Shown here one piece after another: positions 1 to 8,901 of a stretch of DNA of 59,047 nt; the stretch's first letter is position 1, and each line of letters begins with the position of its first letter. The DNA comes from an uncultured Gammaproteobacteria bacterium. GTDB lineage: Bacteria > Pseudomonadota > Gammaproteobacteria > UBA4575. The notes beneath the pieces were generated by a model. That model was not told the origin of the DNA and did not search any database. It saw nothing but the letters and a program-made list of their open reading frames with translations. The translations under genes and the position numbers were made by a program. The stretch spans positions 1 to 59,047 of the forward strand of contig CAJQLY010000022.1 in assembly GCA_905479295.1 (NCBI GenBank). The letters run 5' to 3'.

Positions 1-103
1 GATTCAATCTTAAATTCTTTAGCCATATTCTTATCGATTTCGTAAAAATGCAGTATGATTCCTGCTGCATTGCGGTTTACACAACTTTAGGACACCTACG
101 TCA

Positions 104-1288
104 TTGAACATCAAACTAGCCTCTCGTGTTGGCAGAATCAAACCCTCTCCGACCCTCGCCGTCACCGCTAAAGCGGTTCAGCTACGACAGCAGGGTGTCG
201 ACGTTATCAACCTCGCCGTTGGTGAGCCTGATTTTGATACGCCAGAGAACATTAAGGCCGCTGCACACCGTGCAATGCAGGCCGGTAAGACCAAATATAC
301 ACCGGTTGCAGGCACTGCCAGCCTGAAACAAGCCATCATCAACAAGTTTGAGCAAGACAACAAGCTTAGCTACAGCAATAAAGAGATCTTAGTCTCTAAT
401 GGTGGTAAACAAAGTTTCTACAATCTGTGCCAAGCACTGATTGATAAAGATGATGAAGTCATCATCCCTGCACCTTACTGGGTATCCTATCCCGACATGG
501 TGTTATTAGCCGATGGCACACCAATCTTCATACAAGCAGGGCAAGAACAGCAGTTCAAGATCACTGCCGACCAACTCGCAGCGGCGATTACCCCACGCAC
601 TAAGCTCTTTGTTATTAATAGCCCATCTAACCCGACTGGTGTTTGTTATAACAAGACTGAATTAATAGCGTTAGCAGAAGTGCTAAAACAGCATCCTCAA
701 GTTTGGATTGCAACCGACGATATGTATGAGCATATCCTTTTCGGTCAGCGTGCGTTCGTTAATATCTTAAACACCTGCCCAGAACTGAAAGATCGTACTA
801 TCGTTATGAACGGTGTTTCCAAGGCCTACTCTATGACCGGTTGGCGTATTGGCTATGCTGCAGGACCAGTAGAAATCATCGGCCCTATGAGTAATATCCA
901 GTCACAGAGCACCTCAAACCCAAGCTCGATCTCACAAGAGGCTGCTGAGGAAGCGCTAACTGGACCACAAGACTTTGTGCAGATGATGTCGAACGATTTT
1001 GAGCAACGACATAACTTTGTTGTCGATGGTCTAAATGCCATTAAGGGCATCTATTGCACCCCTTCACAGGGTACTTTCTATTGCTTTGCTAATATCCAAC
1101 AGGCTATCAGTGATCTTGATGGCATCAACAATGATGTCGAATTTGCGACCTTCCTACTGGAAGAGTGTGGTGTTGCAGTAGTGCCCGGCAGTGCCTTTGG
1201 CCTAGAGGGTTATATGCGCATCTCATTTGCTAACTCACGTGACAATCTAACCGCAGCATTAGCCAAATTAAAAGCGGTATTGGGCTAG
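104..1288 (+). CDS. aspC: Aspartate aminotransferase, class I/II PLP enzyme
   Basis: This is a PLP-dependent aminotransferase of 394 residues that should interconvert aspartate and oxaloacetate with 2-oxoglutarate in the cytosol. The N-terminal IKPSPTLAVTAKA block, the NLAVGEPDFDTP motif and the PLP-lysine region GVSKAYSMTGWRIGY fit the subgroup Ib (Thermus-type) aspartate aminotransferases, and the length is normal for them. The start is a TTG, preceded by AGGA about 11 bases upstream; no better ATG is in frame. The gene stands alone, with the tRNA-Asn gene convergent downstream. Some subgroup Ib members also accept prephenate or aromatic substrates. Aspartate specificity is inferred from family resemblance, not from a decisive residue. 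Confidence 0.9.
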   Translation: MNIKLASRVGRIKPSPTLAVTAKAVQLRQQGVDVINLAVGEPDFDTPENIKAAAHRAMQAGKTKYTPVAGTASLKQAIINKFEQDNKLSYSNKEILVSNGGKQSFYNLCQALIDKDDEVIIPAPYWVSYPDMVLLADGTPIFIQAGQEQQFKITADQLAAAITPRTKLFVINSPSNPTGVCYNKTELIALAEVLKQHPQVWIATDDMYEHILFGQRAFVNILNTCPELKDRTIVMNGVSKAYSMTGWRIGYAAGPVEIIGPMSNIQSQSTSNPSSISQEAAEEALTGPQDFVQMMSNDFEQRHNFVVDGLNAIKGIYCTPSQGTFYCFANIQQAISDLDGINNDVEFATFLLEECGVAVVPGSAFGLEGYMRISFANSRDNLTAALAKLKAVLG

Positions 1289-1325
1289 CAAGATTTAAGT
1301 CAGTAAAGACCCACAGATACGAGGG

Positions 1326-1344
1326 GCTAGTTGGTTCAACTAGC
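1326..1344. repeat. Perfect 8-bp hairpin downstream of tRNA-Asn
   Basis: GCTAGTTG and CAACTAGC form a perfect inverted repeat around a 3-base loop. It lies about 25 bases past the 3' end of the minus-strand tRNA-Asn gene and between it and the convergent aspC gene. No T-run follows on either strand, so it is not a textbook intrinsic terminator. It could stop or protect the tRNA precursor. Confidence 0.5.
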
Positions 1345-1368
1345 GATAGGAGCTAACAGGGAAGAAAT

Positions 1369-1444
1369 TGGCTCCTCGGGACGGGCTCGAACCGCCGACC
1401 TAGTGATTAACAGTCACCCGCTCTACCAACTGAGCTACCGAGGA
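1369..1444 (-). tRNA. tRNA-Asn (GUU), CCA encoded
   Basis: Read on the minus strand this folds as a 76-nt tRNA. The acceptor stem is TCCTCGG/CCGAGGA, the D-arm contains AGCTCAGTTGGTAGAGC, the anticodon loop CTGTTAA gives GTT, the T-loop is GGTTCGAGCC, the discriminator base is G and the CCA tail is encoded. The anticodon and overall similarity to Escherichia coli tRNA-Asn support asparagine identity. It is a single gene, not part of a tRNA cluster in this window. Confidence 0.97.
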
Positions 1445-1459
1445 ACAAAGGAGCGGTGA

Positions 1460-1488
1460 ATGGTACTGATCTAGATCAGCTGGGTCAA
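1460..1488 (-). promoter_or_regulatory. Predicted tRNA-Asn promoter with palindromic spacer
   Basis: On the minus strand TTGACC (1483-1488) and TACCAT (1460-1465) are separated by exactly 17 bases and would place the transcription start a few bases before the tRNA 5' end at 1444. The spacer contains the perfect 14-bp palindrome CTGATCTAGATCAG (1466-1479). The hexamers match the sigma-70 consensus only moderately, so the promoter call is an inference from position and spacing. Confidence 0.5.
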
Positions 1489-1632
1489 TAATCAAAACTA
1501 CCGTAAAGCCAATTAATAATGTGAATTTAGCAAAAAAAGCTACTATATACCTCAATTAGTTAATATAATTAAAACTAAGCGCTGGGAAGTAGTAATACTC
1601 CCCCAAACATTATCTAAAAAATATCTGGGTGA

Positions 1633-1812
1633 ATGATCTCTAAATTCTTCAGATCAAATAATACTAATCAAAAAATGTTAGATAAACCTAAATTCGAACA
1701 TGCACTACAACACTGGAAACAATCTGAAAAGCTACATCATCAGAAAAGTGTGCAGACACACCATAAGAAAAAAAAAACAAATCTTTGCTTGCAAGATTTG
1801 CTCGTAGAATAA
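1633..1812 (+). CDS. Possible 5' part of split RgpF-like gene
   Basis: A 59-residue reading frame begins with MISKFFRSNN and ends shortly after a run of ten A's at 1768-1777. At that run a -1 shift would carry translation into the frame of the RgpF-like ORF that follows, giving one protein of about 348 residues. The segment is rich in Lys, His and Asn, like the start of the downstream ORF. The ribosome-binding site is poor, with GGGTGA almost touching the ATG. It may be the displaced N-terminus of a frameshifted gene, or non-coding. Which one applies cannot be decided from the sequence alone. Confidence 0.35.
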   Translation: MISKFFRSNNTNQKMLDKPKFEHALQHWKQSEKLHHQKSVQTHHKKKKTNLCLQDLLVE

Positions 1813-2678
1813 AAAAACTAAAGAAGGCAAGCGTACACTTTTTTTATCTATCTTTTTCATCGTGTAAGAAAATCGGTAAAAAAAAGGCACTTCTATCCCA
1901 GCCTTGCACATACAGAATGCATGTAAAAACCAGCACTAAAGAAAACTCACAGGTCTTGGCGGTTGTTATACATGCATTTTATTTCGATATATTCATACGC
2001 ATACTAGAAAAAACAGCATCTATCAGTACGCCTTATACACTGTATATCACTACTCATCAGGGAATAGCACAAGAAGTATCATCGCATATGAAGTCACTAG
2101 GTCTAGACGCTCATATCGAGGTGTATAACAACAGAGGAAGAGACGTTCTGCCTTTCCTAAAGGTCATTGATTTAATTAAAACCAATGGGCATCAAGTTAT
2201 TTTAAAGTTACACACCAAAAAATCACCGCATATAGCTTTTAATGGGGGACGCATTTGGTGTGACAGCATGGTTGACCAATTACTAGAAAAAAGAATAACT
2301 GGTGAAGCAATTAAGAACTTCATTACTTACCCTACATTAGGTCTCATCGGCCCATCTAACCATCTATACCCCCTATGGCGTAAGGGAGGCATTAATATGC
2401 CGAAAGTCAAAGAGCTAGCGAAAAAAATAGACAACCAAGGTGATATCAGTCAACTGTTTTTTGTTGGTGGCACTATGTTTTATGCCAGAGTCAATATATT
2501 TGATCCATTACTAAAGCTAGATATCAAAAATACTGACTTTGAAGAAGAGCCTATTCCCCTAGATGGCACTTTAGCCCATGTCATTGAGCGAGCTTTTGCA
2601 CTTGCAGTAGATAAAGAGGGGTTAGAAACAGTTGACACTCGATTTATTAAGTCGTTGAATAATCAAGACGCCGCTTAA
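1785..2678 (+). CDS. RgpF-like polysaccharide protein
   Basis: The C-terminal two thirds carry the pattern of rhamnan synthesis protein F (RgpF) family proteins. In order these are NNRGRDVLPFL, KLHTKKSPH, GLIGPSNHLYPLW, FVGGTMFYARV and LDGTLAHVIERAF. The family is linked to rhamnose-containing or other surface polysaccharides and probably acts in glycan assembly at the cytoplasmic side; the exact substrate here is unknown. The first 50 or so residues are very basic and unlike a normal start, and the only start in this frame is a TTG with no clear Shine-Dalgarno site. The gene is AT-rich compared with its neighbours. The natural start probably lies upstream, across the A10 tract (see the preceding entry). 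A second RgpF-like gene follows. Confidence 0.7.
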   Translation: MLARFARRIKKLKKASVHFFYLSFSSCKKIGKKKALLSQPCTYRMHVKTSTKENSQVLAVVIHAFYFDIFIRILEKTASISTPYTLYITTHQGIAQEVSSHMKSLGLDAHIEVYNNRGRDVLPFLKVIDLIKTNGHQVILKLHTKKSPHIAFNGGRIWCDSMVDQLLEKRITGEAIKNFITYPTLGLIGPSNHLYPLWRKGGINMPKVKELAKKIDNQGDISQLFFVGGTMFYARVNIFDPLLKLDIKNTDFEEEPIPLDGTLAHVIERAFALAVDKEGLETVDTRFIKSLNNQDAA

Positions 2679-2893
2679 CTACTTTCTCTATATTCAAAGT
2701 AAAAACTTCTATTGGCTCCCAAGCAAGCCGGCCTTGAATATCACTTCAATCAACTGCATCGCAATGATCATGTCTCATTAGTTAATTTCTCCAGTAGCGT
2801 TTCGCTTCTATTTTTGCTCAAAATAGTCTGTTAAAGTACAACTTAAAATTTATAATTCATGTAAAACTTCGCTTATTTAAAGCATTTCGCCAG

Positions 2894-3754
2894 ATGAAAA
2901 ACCTTCTTATTTTCTCCAGCTATTCGGCAGACGGTTCGCTACCGCCTTATGTCTTACATTTACTCAAAAACATACAAAATAGCTGTGCGATCACTAAGAC
3001 CATATTTGTTTGGACCGGACCAAAACTATCCCAGCTAACACACGAAGCCTTGAGAGCGAGCAACACTGAGATTGTTATGCGTGAAAATATTGGCTTTGAC
3101 TTTGCTTCATACAAGCATGCCTTAGCTCGTGAGAACCCTCAAGAATCCGACTATGATGGGATATTTTTTGCCAATGATAGTGTCTACGGTCCCTTTAATA
3201 GCTTAAAGATAGCCGTAGCAGGCCATGAACTATTCGACATTTGGGGTATGACTGATAGCTGGCAACATACTTATCATTTGCAAACCTATTTCTTCTATAT
3301 CAGAAATACTGCATTCCAAGAAATTCAATCATTCTTTCATCAATATGAAATTTACACTGAGCACTCAGATATCGTCAAATATGGAGAAATGAAGCTAGCT
3401 CAGTGGTTTTTAAATCGTGGAAAAAAATTAGGATGCAAATTCACCATAGAAAAGATTGTTGCGCATCATTTAAGTGATAAACCAATTTTAAAATTGATCA
3501 CTAGCCTAAAGTCTATTTTTTCATCCTTCAAAAAATCTAAGCAAGTATTTTTAGACTTTAGCCCAACGAAGAAACTATGGAAAAGCTGTCTGCACGAAGG
3601 ATCGCCCTTTATTAAACGCAAACTATTGGTTGAGAAGAAAAACTATAAGTACCATAAAGAAGAGTGGATCCAAGCGATAAACCCTGGGTATGAAGTCGCA
3701 ACACAACTTGCATATGAATCTGTGACTATCGAGCGTGCAAGAAAAGCCAAATAA
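2894..3754 (+). CDS. RgpF-like polysaccharide protein, second copy
   Basis: This 286-residue protein has the RgpF-family signatures ENIGFDFASYKHAL, FFANDSVYGPF and DIWGMTDS, followed by a cluster of aromatic residues. It resembles the short RgpF-domain proteins found in capsule and O-antigen loci. It is related in family to the ORF upstream but is not a close duplicate. No signal peptide or clear membrane segment is seen, which suggests a cytoplasmic protein. Its base composition is AT-rich, like the gene before it. About 215 bases separate the two genes, so co-transcription is uncertain. galU, which makes UDP-glucose for glycan synthesis, lies convergent downstream. The substrate sugar cannot be told. 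Confidence 0.75.
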   Translation: MKNLLIFSSYSADGSLPPYVLHLLKNIQNSCAITKTIFVWTGPKLSQLTHEALRASNTEIVMRENIGFDFASYKHALARENPQESDYDGIFFANDSVYGPFNSLKIAVAGHELFDIWGMTDSWQHTYHLQTYFFYIRNTAFQEIQSFFHQYEIYTEHSDIVKYGEMKLAQWFLNRGKKLGCKFTIEKIVAHHLSDKPILKLITSLKSIFSSFKKSKQVFLDFSPTKKLWKSCLHEGSPFIKRKLLVEKKNYKYHKEEWIQAINPGYEVATQLAYESVTIERARKAK

Positions 3755-3951
3755 ACCTTAACCTCAATTAGTGATCAATTTGGCATTTTTAAAATCCACT
3801 CCCAAGCAGTCCTCGTGTGACAAGATGGTTTTTTTGAATGGCCCATTCAATACCTAGCTCAGCCTCAACACAGTAATACCGTGTCGCCCGATAAACTAGC
3901 TCAGTAAGCACCGCTAAAAAAGATGGCTTACATAAAGTGATCGAACTCAGC

Positions 3952-4830
3952 TTATTTGAAACAATCCATTTTTTTTAGATAAGCTTTAAATGCAGCTCCC
4001 ACTTCGGGGTGCTTTAAACCGTATTCTAAAGTGGCCTGTAGATATCCTAATTTACTACCACAGTCATAACGCCGTCCTTCAAATTCATAGGCATAAACCG
4101 ATTCCTGTTGTAGTTGTTTCACAATCGCATCAGTTAGTTGAATCTCACCACCTGAACCTGGCTGGGTTTCTTCCAACATCTCAAAAATCGAGCTTTCTAA
4201 AATATAACGCCCCACCACAGCTACATTAGAGGGGGCATCTTCTGGTTTTGGTTTTTCCACCAACCCAGATAGTTTCCATAAGCGGTCTTTTGTATTTTGA
4301 CCTGCAACAACGCCATAATTTTTTACATTCTCTAAAGGCACTTTTTGCACCCCAATAACACCACTCTGCTCTTTTTCATACACATCAACCATCTGCTGCA
4401 AACAACTCTTATCACCACCATCGATAAGGTCATCCGCAAGAATAATAGCAAAAGGCTCATCACCAACTACTGACTTACTACACAAAACAGCATGCCCCAG
4501 ACCCAAGGCTTCAGATTGGCGAATATAAATACATGAAATTTCTGGCGGCAGAATATGCTGTACTTCAGCTAGCCGGTCTAACTTACCACTGGCTTCTAAT
4601 TCAGACTCAAGCTCATACGCTTTATCGAAGTGATCAGGAATTGCACGTTTGTTACGGCCAATGATAAAAATTAAGGTATCAATACCAGCATTCACTGCCT
4701 CTTCCGCCGCATATTGAATTAAGGGCTTATCAACAATGGGGAGCATTTCTTTCGGGTTGGCTTTAGTCGCAGGTAAAAAACGCGTACCCAACCCTGCTAC
4801 TGGAAAGACTGCTTTACGAACTTTTTTCAT
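3952..4830 (-). CDS. galU: UTP-glucose-1-phosphate uridylyltransferase
   Basis: GalU makes UDP-glucose from UTP and glucose-1-phosphate in the cytosol, feeding lipopolysaccharide, exopolysaccharide and osmoprotectant synthesis. The nucleotidyltransferase signature [20 protein letters not shown] is at the N-terminus, with [23 protein letters not shown] and [12 protein letters not shown] further on, all typical of bacterial GalU. I start the protein at the inner ATG (MKKVRKAVF), which gives 292 residues and matches the family start; the ORF track begins 7 codons earlier. Neither ATG has a strong ribosome-binding site. Its position next to RgpF-like genes fits a polysaccharide role but is also common elsewhere. 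Confidence 0.93.
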   Translation of the reverse strand: MKKVRKAVFPVAGLGTRFLPATKANPKEMLPIVDKPLIQYAAEEAVNAGIDTLIFIIGRNKRAIPDHFDKAYELESELEASGKLDRLAEVQHILPPEISCIYIRQSEALGLGHAVLCSKSVVGDEPFAIILADDLIDGGDKSCLQQMVDVYEKEQSGVIGVQKVPLENVKNYGVVAGQNTKDRLWKLSGLVEKPKPEDAPSNVAVVGRYILESSIFEMLEETQPGSGGEIQLTDAIVKQLQQESVYAYEFEGRRYDCGSKLGYLQATLEYGLKHPEVGAAFKAYLKKMDCFK

Positions 4831-4951
4831 GGCTATTAGACTCAGAGGCATAGTAATAAGAATCAGCTTATTAACTATATATGAATCCCTTAAAAATAGC
4901 AGGATTTAGAGTTAAACCCTGCTACTTAATCGCCTGAATTATCTAGCTTAA

Positions 4952-5230
4952 TTACTCGGTAATCGTCTCTACCACGATCAAATCTTTATTCAGCTCTAAT
5001 GTCGAAATACCAATACCGCGCACCTGCAACAACTGATCTATATCATGATATTCACCATGCTCATCACAGTAGTCAACAATAGCCCTCGCCTTCACCATAC
5101 CGACCTGCTGAAGATTTTCAGCAATCTCTTCAACGTTAGCTTGATTAATATTAATCGGCTGAGCTTGAATGCTGACAGCTCCCAGACAGAGGGCTAAACA
5201 TAACAGTAAGGTTTTACCTATTCTCATCAT
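4952..5230 (-). CDS. ComEA-like helix-hairpin-helix exported protein
   Basis: A 92-residue protein opens with a signal peptide (MMRIGKTLLLCLALCLGAVSIQA). A single helix-hairpin-helix DNA-binding unit follows, with ININQANVEEIAENLQQVGMVKARAIVDYC and then LLQVRGIGISTLELNKD. This is the architecture of the short gammaproteobacterial ComEA proteins that bind incoming DNA in the periplasm during transformation. It lies downstream of pyrF on the same strand, about 100 bases away, so it may be read from the pyrF transcript. No other competence gene is in the window, so a role in DNA uptake is inferred from the family. Confidence 0.85.
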   Translation of the reverse strand: MMRIGKTLLLCLALCLGAVSIQAQPININQANVEEIAENLQQVGMVKARAIVDYCDEHGEYHDIDQLLQVRGIGISTLELNKDLIVVETITE

Positions 5231-5264
5231 TATTCTCCGAAGTTATCGATCGAAAGATACAATA

Positions 5265-5342
5265 TGAGCCTTACGGCTCAACACAAGAACAGTTTAGGTA
5301 GAGTGGAACTAGTCGGTAAGACGCGACAGTGCGTTACGCACT
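5265..5342 (-). repeat. Two hairpins at the pyrF 3' end
   Basis: Two perfect hairpins lie at the end of pyrF. AGTGCG-TTA-CGCACT (5328-5342) is centred on the pyrF stop codon itself. TGAGCC-TTAC-GGCTCA (5265-5280) lies further downstream and in the minus direction is followed by a weakly T-rich stretch. They may attenuate transcription between pyrF and the ComEA-like gene. Neither has a strong U-tract. Confidence 0.4.
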
Positions 5343-6068
5343 AGTGAACGCGGTATAGAATTTCATTAGTGCAGCTTGTGGGTCTTGCGAGCATGTAATT
5401 GGCCTGCCGACAACGATATGCGACACACCAACTGTTTGCGCTTGTTCAGGTGTAAAGATACGATGTTGATCATCCTTAGCATCCTCTGGCAAGCGTATAC
5501 CCGGCGTCACGGTTAAAAACTCAGCCCTATTTTGAGCACGAATAGCAGCCACCTCTTGTGCCGAACAGACCACACCATCACAGCCATGATCAGCAGCCAT
5601 AGTTGCCCAATGATCAACCACTTCTGGAATCTTTCTAGCAACACCAATCTGATGCAACGTATCTTGATCCATCGAAGTCAATACAGTCACCGCAATCAGC
5701 AATGGCGCTGGTCCAGTAGCTTGGCAATCTAAGGCCTCACGTGCAGCTGTAATCATCTTTGGCCCTCCTGAAGCATGGATGTTAACCATCCAGACACCCA
5801 GCTTGCTGGCAGCCGCACAGGCGCTGGCCACTGTATTCGGAATATCATGAAATTTAAGATCAAGAAAAACACGGAACCCCTGTGAAACCAAAGTTTCAAC
5901 CAAGGCTGGACCTGCTGCAACAAAGAGCTCAAAACCAACTTTTAATGCACAGTACTTGGGCTTAAGTTGACGCACAAAGGTAAGCGCTGATTCTGCATCG
6001 GCAAAATCTAAAGCGATAATGACGTAATGATCTTTGGGGAGAGAACTATCTGACATCTGAACTGGCAT
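5334..6068 (-). CDS. pyrF: Orotidine-5'-phosphate decarboxylase
   Basis: PyrF catalyses the last step of UMP synthesis, decarboxylating orotidine monophosphate. The catalytic motif VFLDLKFHDIPNTV is present, with IALDFADAESAL at the first strand, LTVTPGIRL near the phosphate-binding loop and VVGRPITCSQDP at the end, all as in the bacterial family. The length of 244 residues is normal. An alternative ATG four codons in (MSDSSLPK) is equally possible; AGGA sits one base from the first ATG and thirteen from the second, so the start is ambiguous. It follows ihfB on the same strand after a short gap, and that pairing is common in gammaproteobacteria. Confidence 0.94.
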   Translation of the reverse strand: MPVQMSDSSLPKDHYVIIALDFADAESALTFVRQLKPKYCALKVGFELFVAAGPALVETLVSQGFRVFLDLKFHDIPNTVASACAAASKLGVWMVNIHASGGPKMITAAREALDCQATGPAPLLIAVTVLTSMDQDTLHQIGVARKIPEVVDHWATMAADHGCDGVVCSAQEVAAIRAQNRAEFLTVTPGIRLPEDAKDDQHRIFTPEQAQTVGVSHIVVGRPITCSQDPQAALMKFYTAFTSA

Positions 6069-6101
6069 TTCCTAGAATTAAAACTGTCCAGTTAGCATGA
6101 A

Positions 6102-6413
6102 TTAGCTTGGATCTTTCTTCAAGCCGTTATTGACGCGTTCGCGCAATTCTTTACCTGGCTTAAAATGTGGCACATATTTTTCGGTAAGCGTGACATTCTC
6201 GCCACTCTTTGGATTGCGCCCAATACGGGGTGGACGAAAGTGCAGTGAAAAACTACCGAATCCACGGATTTCGATACGCTCTCCCGATGAAAGCGCATGA
6301 CTCATTTGCTCAATCATGCTTTTCACCGAAAGTTCGATATCTTTATGCTGCAGGTGCCCCTGCTTCTGAGCGATTTTCTCGATTAATTCTGATTTAGTAA
6401 TCACGTTGCTCAT
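6102..6413 (-). CDS. ihfB: Integration host factor, beta subunit
   Basis: IHF-beta pairs with IHF-alpha to bend DNA at specific sites during recombination, replication and transcription. The 103-residue protein has the HU/IHF fold signature, with [12 protein letters not shown] at the start, [25 protein letters not shown] forming the beta arms, and [14 protein letters not shown] at the end. I start at the ATG of MSNVITKS because AAGGA lies about nine bases upstream; the ORF track adds three codons. The gene follows rpsA on the same strand, the classic cmk-rpsA-ihfB order. The alpha subunit is not in this window. Confidence 0.95.
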   Translation of the reverse strand: MSNVITKSELIEKIAQKQGHLQHKDIELSVKSMIEQMSHALSSGERIEIRGFGSFSLHFRPPRIGRNPKSGENVTLTEKYVPHFKPGKELRERVNNGLKKDPS

Positions 6414-6453
6414 TAAGCACATTCCTTAAACGATAGTTCGCTATGCATGGGCT

Positions 6454-8124
6454 TTAAGAATCATCGCTCATCTGTTCTTTCAAGATGTCGCCGAGAGAAG
6501 TGGAAGCACCATCGGAATTAGAATAATCCGACAATACCGCTTGTTCTTCCTGCATTTCCTTGGCTTTAATCGATAGACCGATAGTACGCGTCTTGCGATC
6601 AACACCAATGAACTTAGCCTCAACAGCATCACCGACTTTAAGCACAGTGCTTAGATCTTCGATCTTCTCACGTGCATATTCAGTCGCTTTTAAGACACCT
6701 TCAATACCTTCACCAAGATCGATGATGGCTGCACGTGCATCAACTTCTTTAACGGTACCGTCAAGGATGTTGCCTTTCGAATTACCAGCCATGAACTCAG
6801 ATAGAGGATCTTGATCTAACTGCTTAATACCAAGTGAAATACGCTCACGCTCAGCATCAACTGCCAATACGACTGCTTCAACTTCATCACCCTTCTTGAA
6901 GTTGCGAATAGCATCTTCGCCAGTGTCACTCCAAGAGATATCAGACAAGTGAACCAAGCCATCAATACCACCATCTAGGCCGATAAATACACCGAAGTCG
7001 GTGATTGACTTGATCTGACCACTAACTTTAGCGCCCTTATCATACATCGCAGCAAACTCGTCCCAAGGGTTCGACTTACACTGCTTGATGCCAAGAGAAA
7101 TACGACGACGTTCTTCATCAATATCTAGCACCATGACTTCGACTTCATCACCGAGAGCCACAATCTTCGCTGGGTTGATGTTCTTACTAGTCCAATCCAT
7201 TTCTGAAACGTGAACCAAACCTTCAACACCATCTTCGATCTCAACAAAACAACCGTAGTCAGCAATGTTAGTAACCTTACCAAAGACGCGTGCGCCTTCA
7301 GGGAAACGACGAACTAAATCAGCCCATGGGTCTGATCCCAACTGTTTCAAGCCAAGAGATACGCGGGTCTTCTCTTTATCAAACTTAAGTACTTTAACTT
7401 CGATCTCATCACCGATAGATACAATCTCAGAAGGATGCTTAACACGCTTCCAAGCCATGTCGGTAATATGTAGCAGACCGTCGACACCACCTAAATCTAA
7501 GAACGCACCGTAATCGGTTAGGTTCTTCACGATACCCTTAACGACACTGCCGTCTTGTAGCGTTTCAAGTAATGTCTCACGCTCAGCGCTGTATTCAGTC
7601 TCAACTACGGCACGACGTGATACCACAACGTTGTTACGACGTTGATCTAACTTAATAACCTTAAATTCGAGTTCTTTACCTTCTAGGTAAGTCGTGTCAC
7701 GCACTGGGCGTACATCGACTAATGAGCCAGGAAGGAATGCGCGAATATCTGGTAGTTCAACGGTGAAGCCACCCTTGACCTTGCCAGTGATAATACCAGT
7801 AACCGAATCACCTGATTCGTGGATGCGTTCTAATTCACCCCATGCCTTAGCACGTCTAGCCTTCTCGCGAGATAATTTGGTTTCTCCATAACCATCTTCA
7901 ACAGACTCAAGCGCAACTTCTACGATGTCACCAACATTTACAGTGGTCTCACCACGCTCATTCTTGAATTGGTCAATGGGAATAACGCCTTCAGATTTTA
8001 AGCCGGCGTTAACGACAACAACGTCGTTTCGGATTTCAACAACAACACCATCGATAATGGTGCCGGATTCCATATTTAGACTGGAAAAACTTTCTTCCAG
8101 TAGTTCAGCGAAAGATTCACTCAT
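6454..8124 (-). CDS. rpsA: 30S ribosomal protein S1
   Basis: S1 binds mRNA and brings it to the 30S subunit. The 556-residue protein is a chain of six S1/OB-fold domains, visible as repeated blocks such as [22 protein letters not shown] and [15 protein letters not shown], each followed by the ISLGIKQ type of ending. The length equals that of Escherichia coli S1. It is transcribed with cmk upstream and ihfB downstream. In many bacteria S1 represses its own translation through its leader. The 80-base gap to cmk could hold such a site, but I see no clear structure in it. Confidence 0.97.
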   Translation of the reverse strand: MSESFAELLEESFSSLNMESGTIIDGVVVEIRNDVVVVNAGLKSEGVIPIDQFKNERGETTVNVGDIVEVALESVEDGYGETKLSREKARRAKAWGELERIHESGDSVTGIITGKVKGGFTVELPDIRAFLPGSLVDVRPVRDTTYLEGKELEFKVIKLDQRRNNVVVSRRAVVETEYSAERETLLETLQDGSVVKGIVKNLTDYGAFLDLGGVDGLLHITDMAWKRVKHPSEIVSIGDEIEVKVLKFDKEKTRVSLGLKQLGSDPWADLVRRFPEGARVFGKVTNIADYGCFVEIEDGVEGLVHVSEMDWTSKNINPAKIVALGDEVEVMVLDIDEERRRISLGIKQCKSNPWDEFAAMYDKGAKVSGQIKSITDFGVFIGLDGGIDGLVHLSDISWSDTGEDAIRNFKKGDEVEAVVLAVDAERERISLGIKQLDQDPLSEFMAGNSKGNILDGTVKEVDARAAIIDLGEGIEGVLKATEYAREKIEDLSTVLKVGDAVEAKFIGVDRKTRTIGLSIKAKEMQEEQAVLSDYSNSDGASTSLGDILKEQMSDDS

Positions 8125-8205
8125 AATTTAAGTTAGTTTAAAGATAAAATGTTACGTTAATCGAAGATTGATTCTCTACGGAAAGACAGCCCTTTCAGTA
8201 TCGTT

Positions 8206-8901
8206 TTAATCACGTTCATTTATATGTTTCTGAACGCTTGCAACGACCATTTGAAAGACCTCTTTTTCCGATAATTCTGAGGAATCAATCACCCAAGCAT
8301 CATCAGCTTCTCGCAGCGGTGCCGTAGCACGCGTTCGATCACGTAAATCACGTTCACGAATGCTGGCGAAAAGGGCGTCAAAACTAGCACTAAGCCCTTG
8401 ATTAATCAACTGCTTATATCTCCTCTGCGCGCGTTCTTCACAACTCGCATCCAAAAAGATCTTAAAACTGGCCTGAGTGAAAACCACGGTCCCCATATCT
8501 CGGCCATCAGCAACCAATCCAGGGGGCTGCTGAAAGCTGTGCTGCAATGCCAAGAGCTGCGCTCTAACTGGCGCTAGACTGGCAATTTTAGAGGCCATTG
8601 CGGAACAGGCCTCGGTCCGTAAAAGGGCCTCAACGTTATTCCCGCCGACAAAAGTGGCATAGCCCTCACTTGCTGGAAATTCCAGATCTAAGCTAGCGGC
8701 GAGTTCGGTTAACTGCACCTCATCCTCGGCAGAAACGTCTTTTGCTAAGGCATCCACCGCTAATGCGCGATAAACCGCGCCACTATCAAGGTAGTGCAGG
8801 CCAAAATGCTCTGCTAAATTTTTCGATAGGCTGCCTTTTCCGACACCAGCAGGTCCATCGATAGTAATCGTTAGCGGCTTAGATTCACTCACAGACATCA
8901 A
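8206..8901 (-). CDS. cmk: Cytidylate kinase
   Basis: Cmk phosphorylates CMP and dCMP with ATP. The P-loop is GPAGVGKGS near the N-terminus. It is followed by LDSGAVYRA, which binds the nucleotide, VADGRDMGTVVF, and the arginine-rich RERDLRDRTRATAPL lid region. At 231 residues it has the usual length. The start overlaps the 3' end of aroA by 17 bases, indicating translational coupling in an aroA-cmk-rpsA-ihfB operon. The two leading Met codons (MMSVSES) make the exact start uncertain by one residue. Confidence 0.96.
   Translation of the reverse strand: MMSVSESKPLTITIDGPAGVGKGSLSKNLAEHFGLHYLDSGAVYRALAVDALAKDVSAEDEVQLTELAASLDLEFPASEGYATFVGGNNVEALLRTEACSAMASKIASLAPVRAQLLALQHSFQQPPGLVADGRDMGTVVFTQASFKIFLDASCEERAQRRYKQLINQGLSASFDALFASIRERDLRDRTRATAPLREADDAWVIDSSELSEKEVFQMVVASVQKHINERD

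Noticed and set aside
1369-3930. Genomic island inserted at tRNA-Asn
   Set aside because: No integrase gene and no repeated tRNA 3' end is visible, and the AT-rich genes lie on the 5' side of the tRNA, not the 3' side that tyrosine integrases use.
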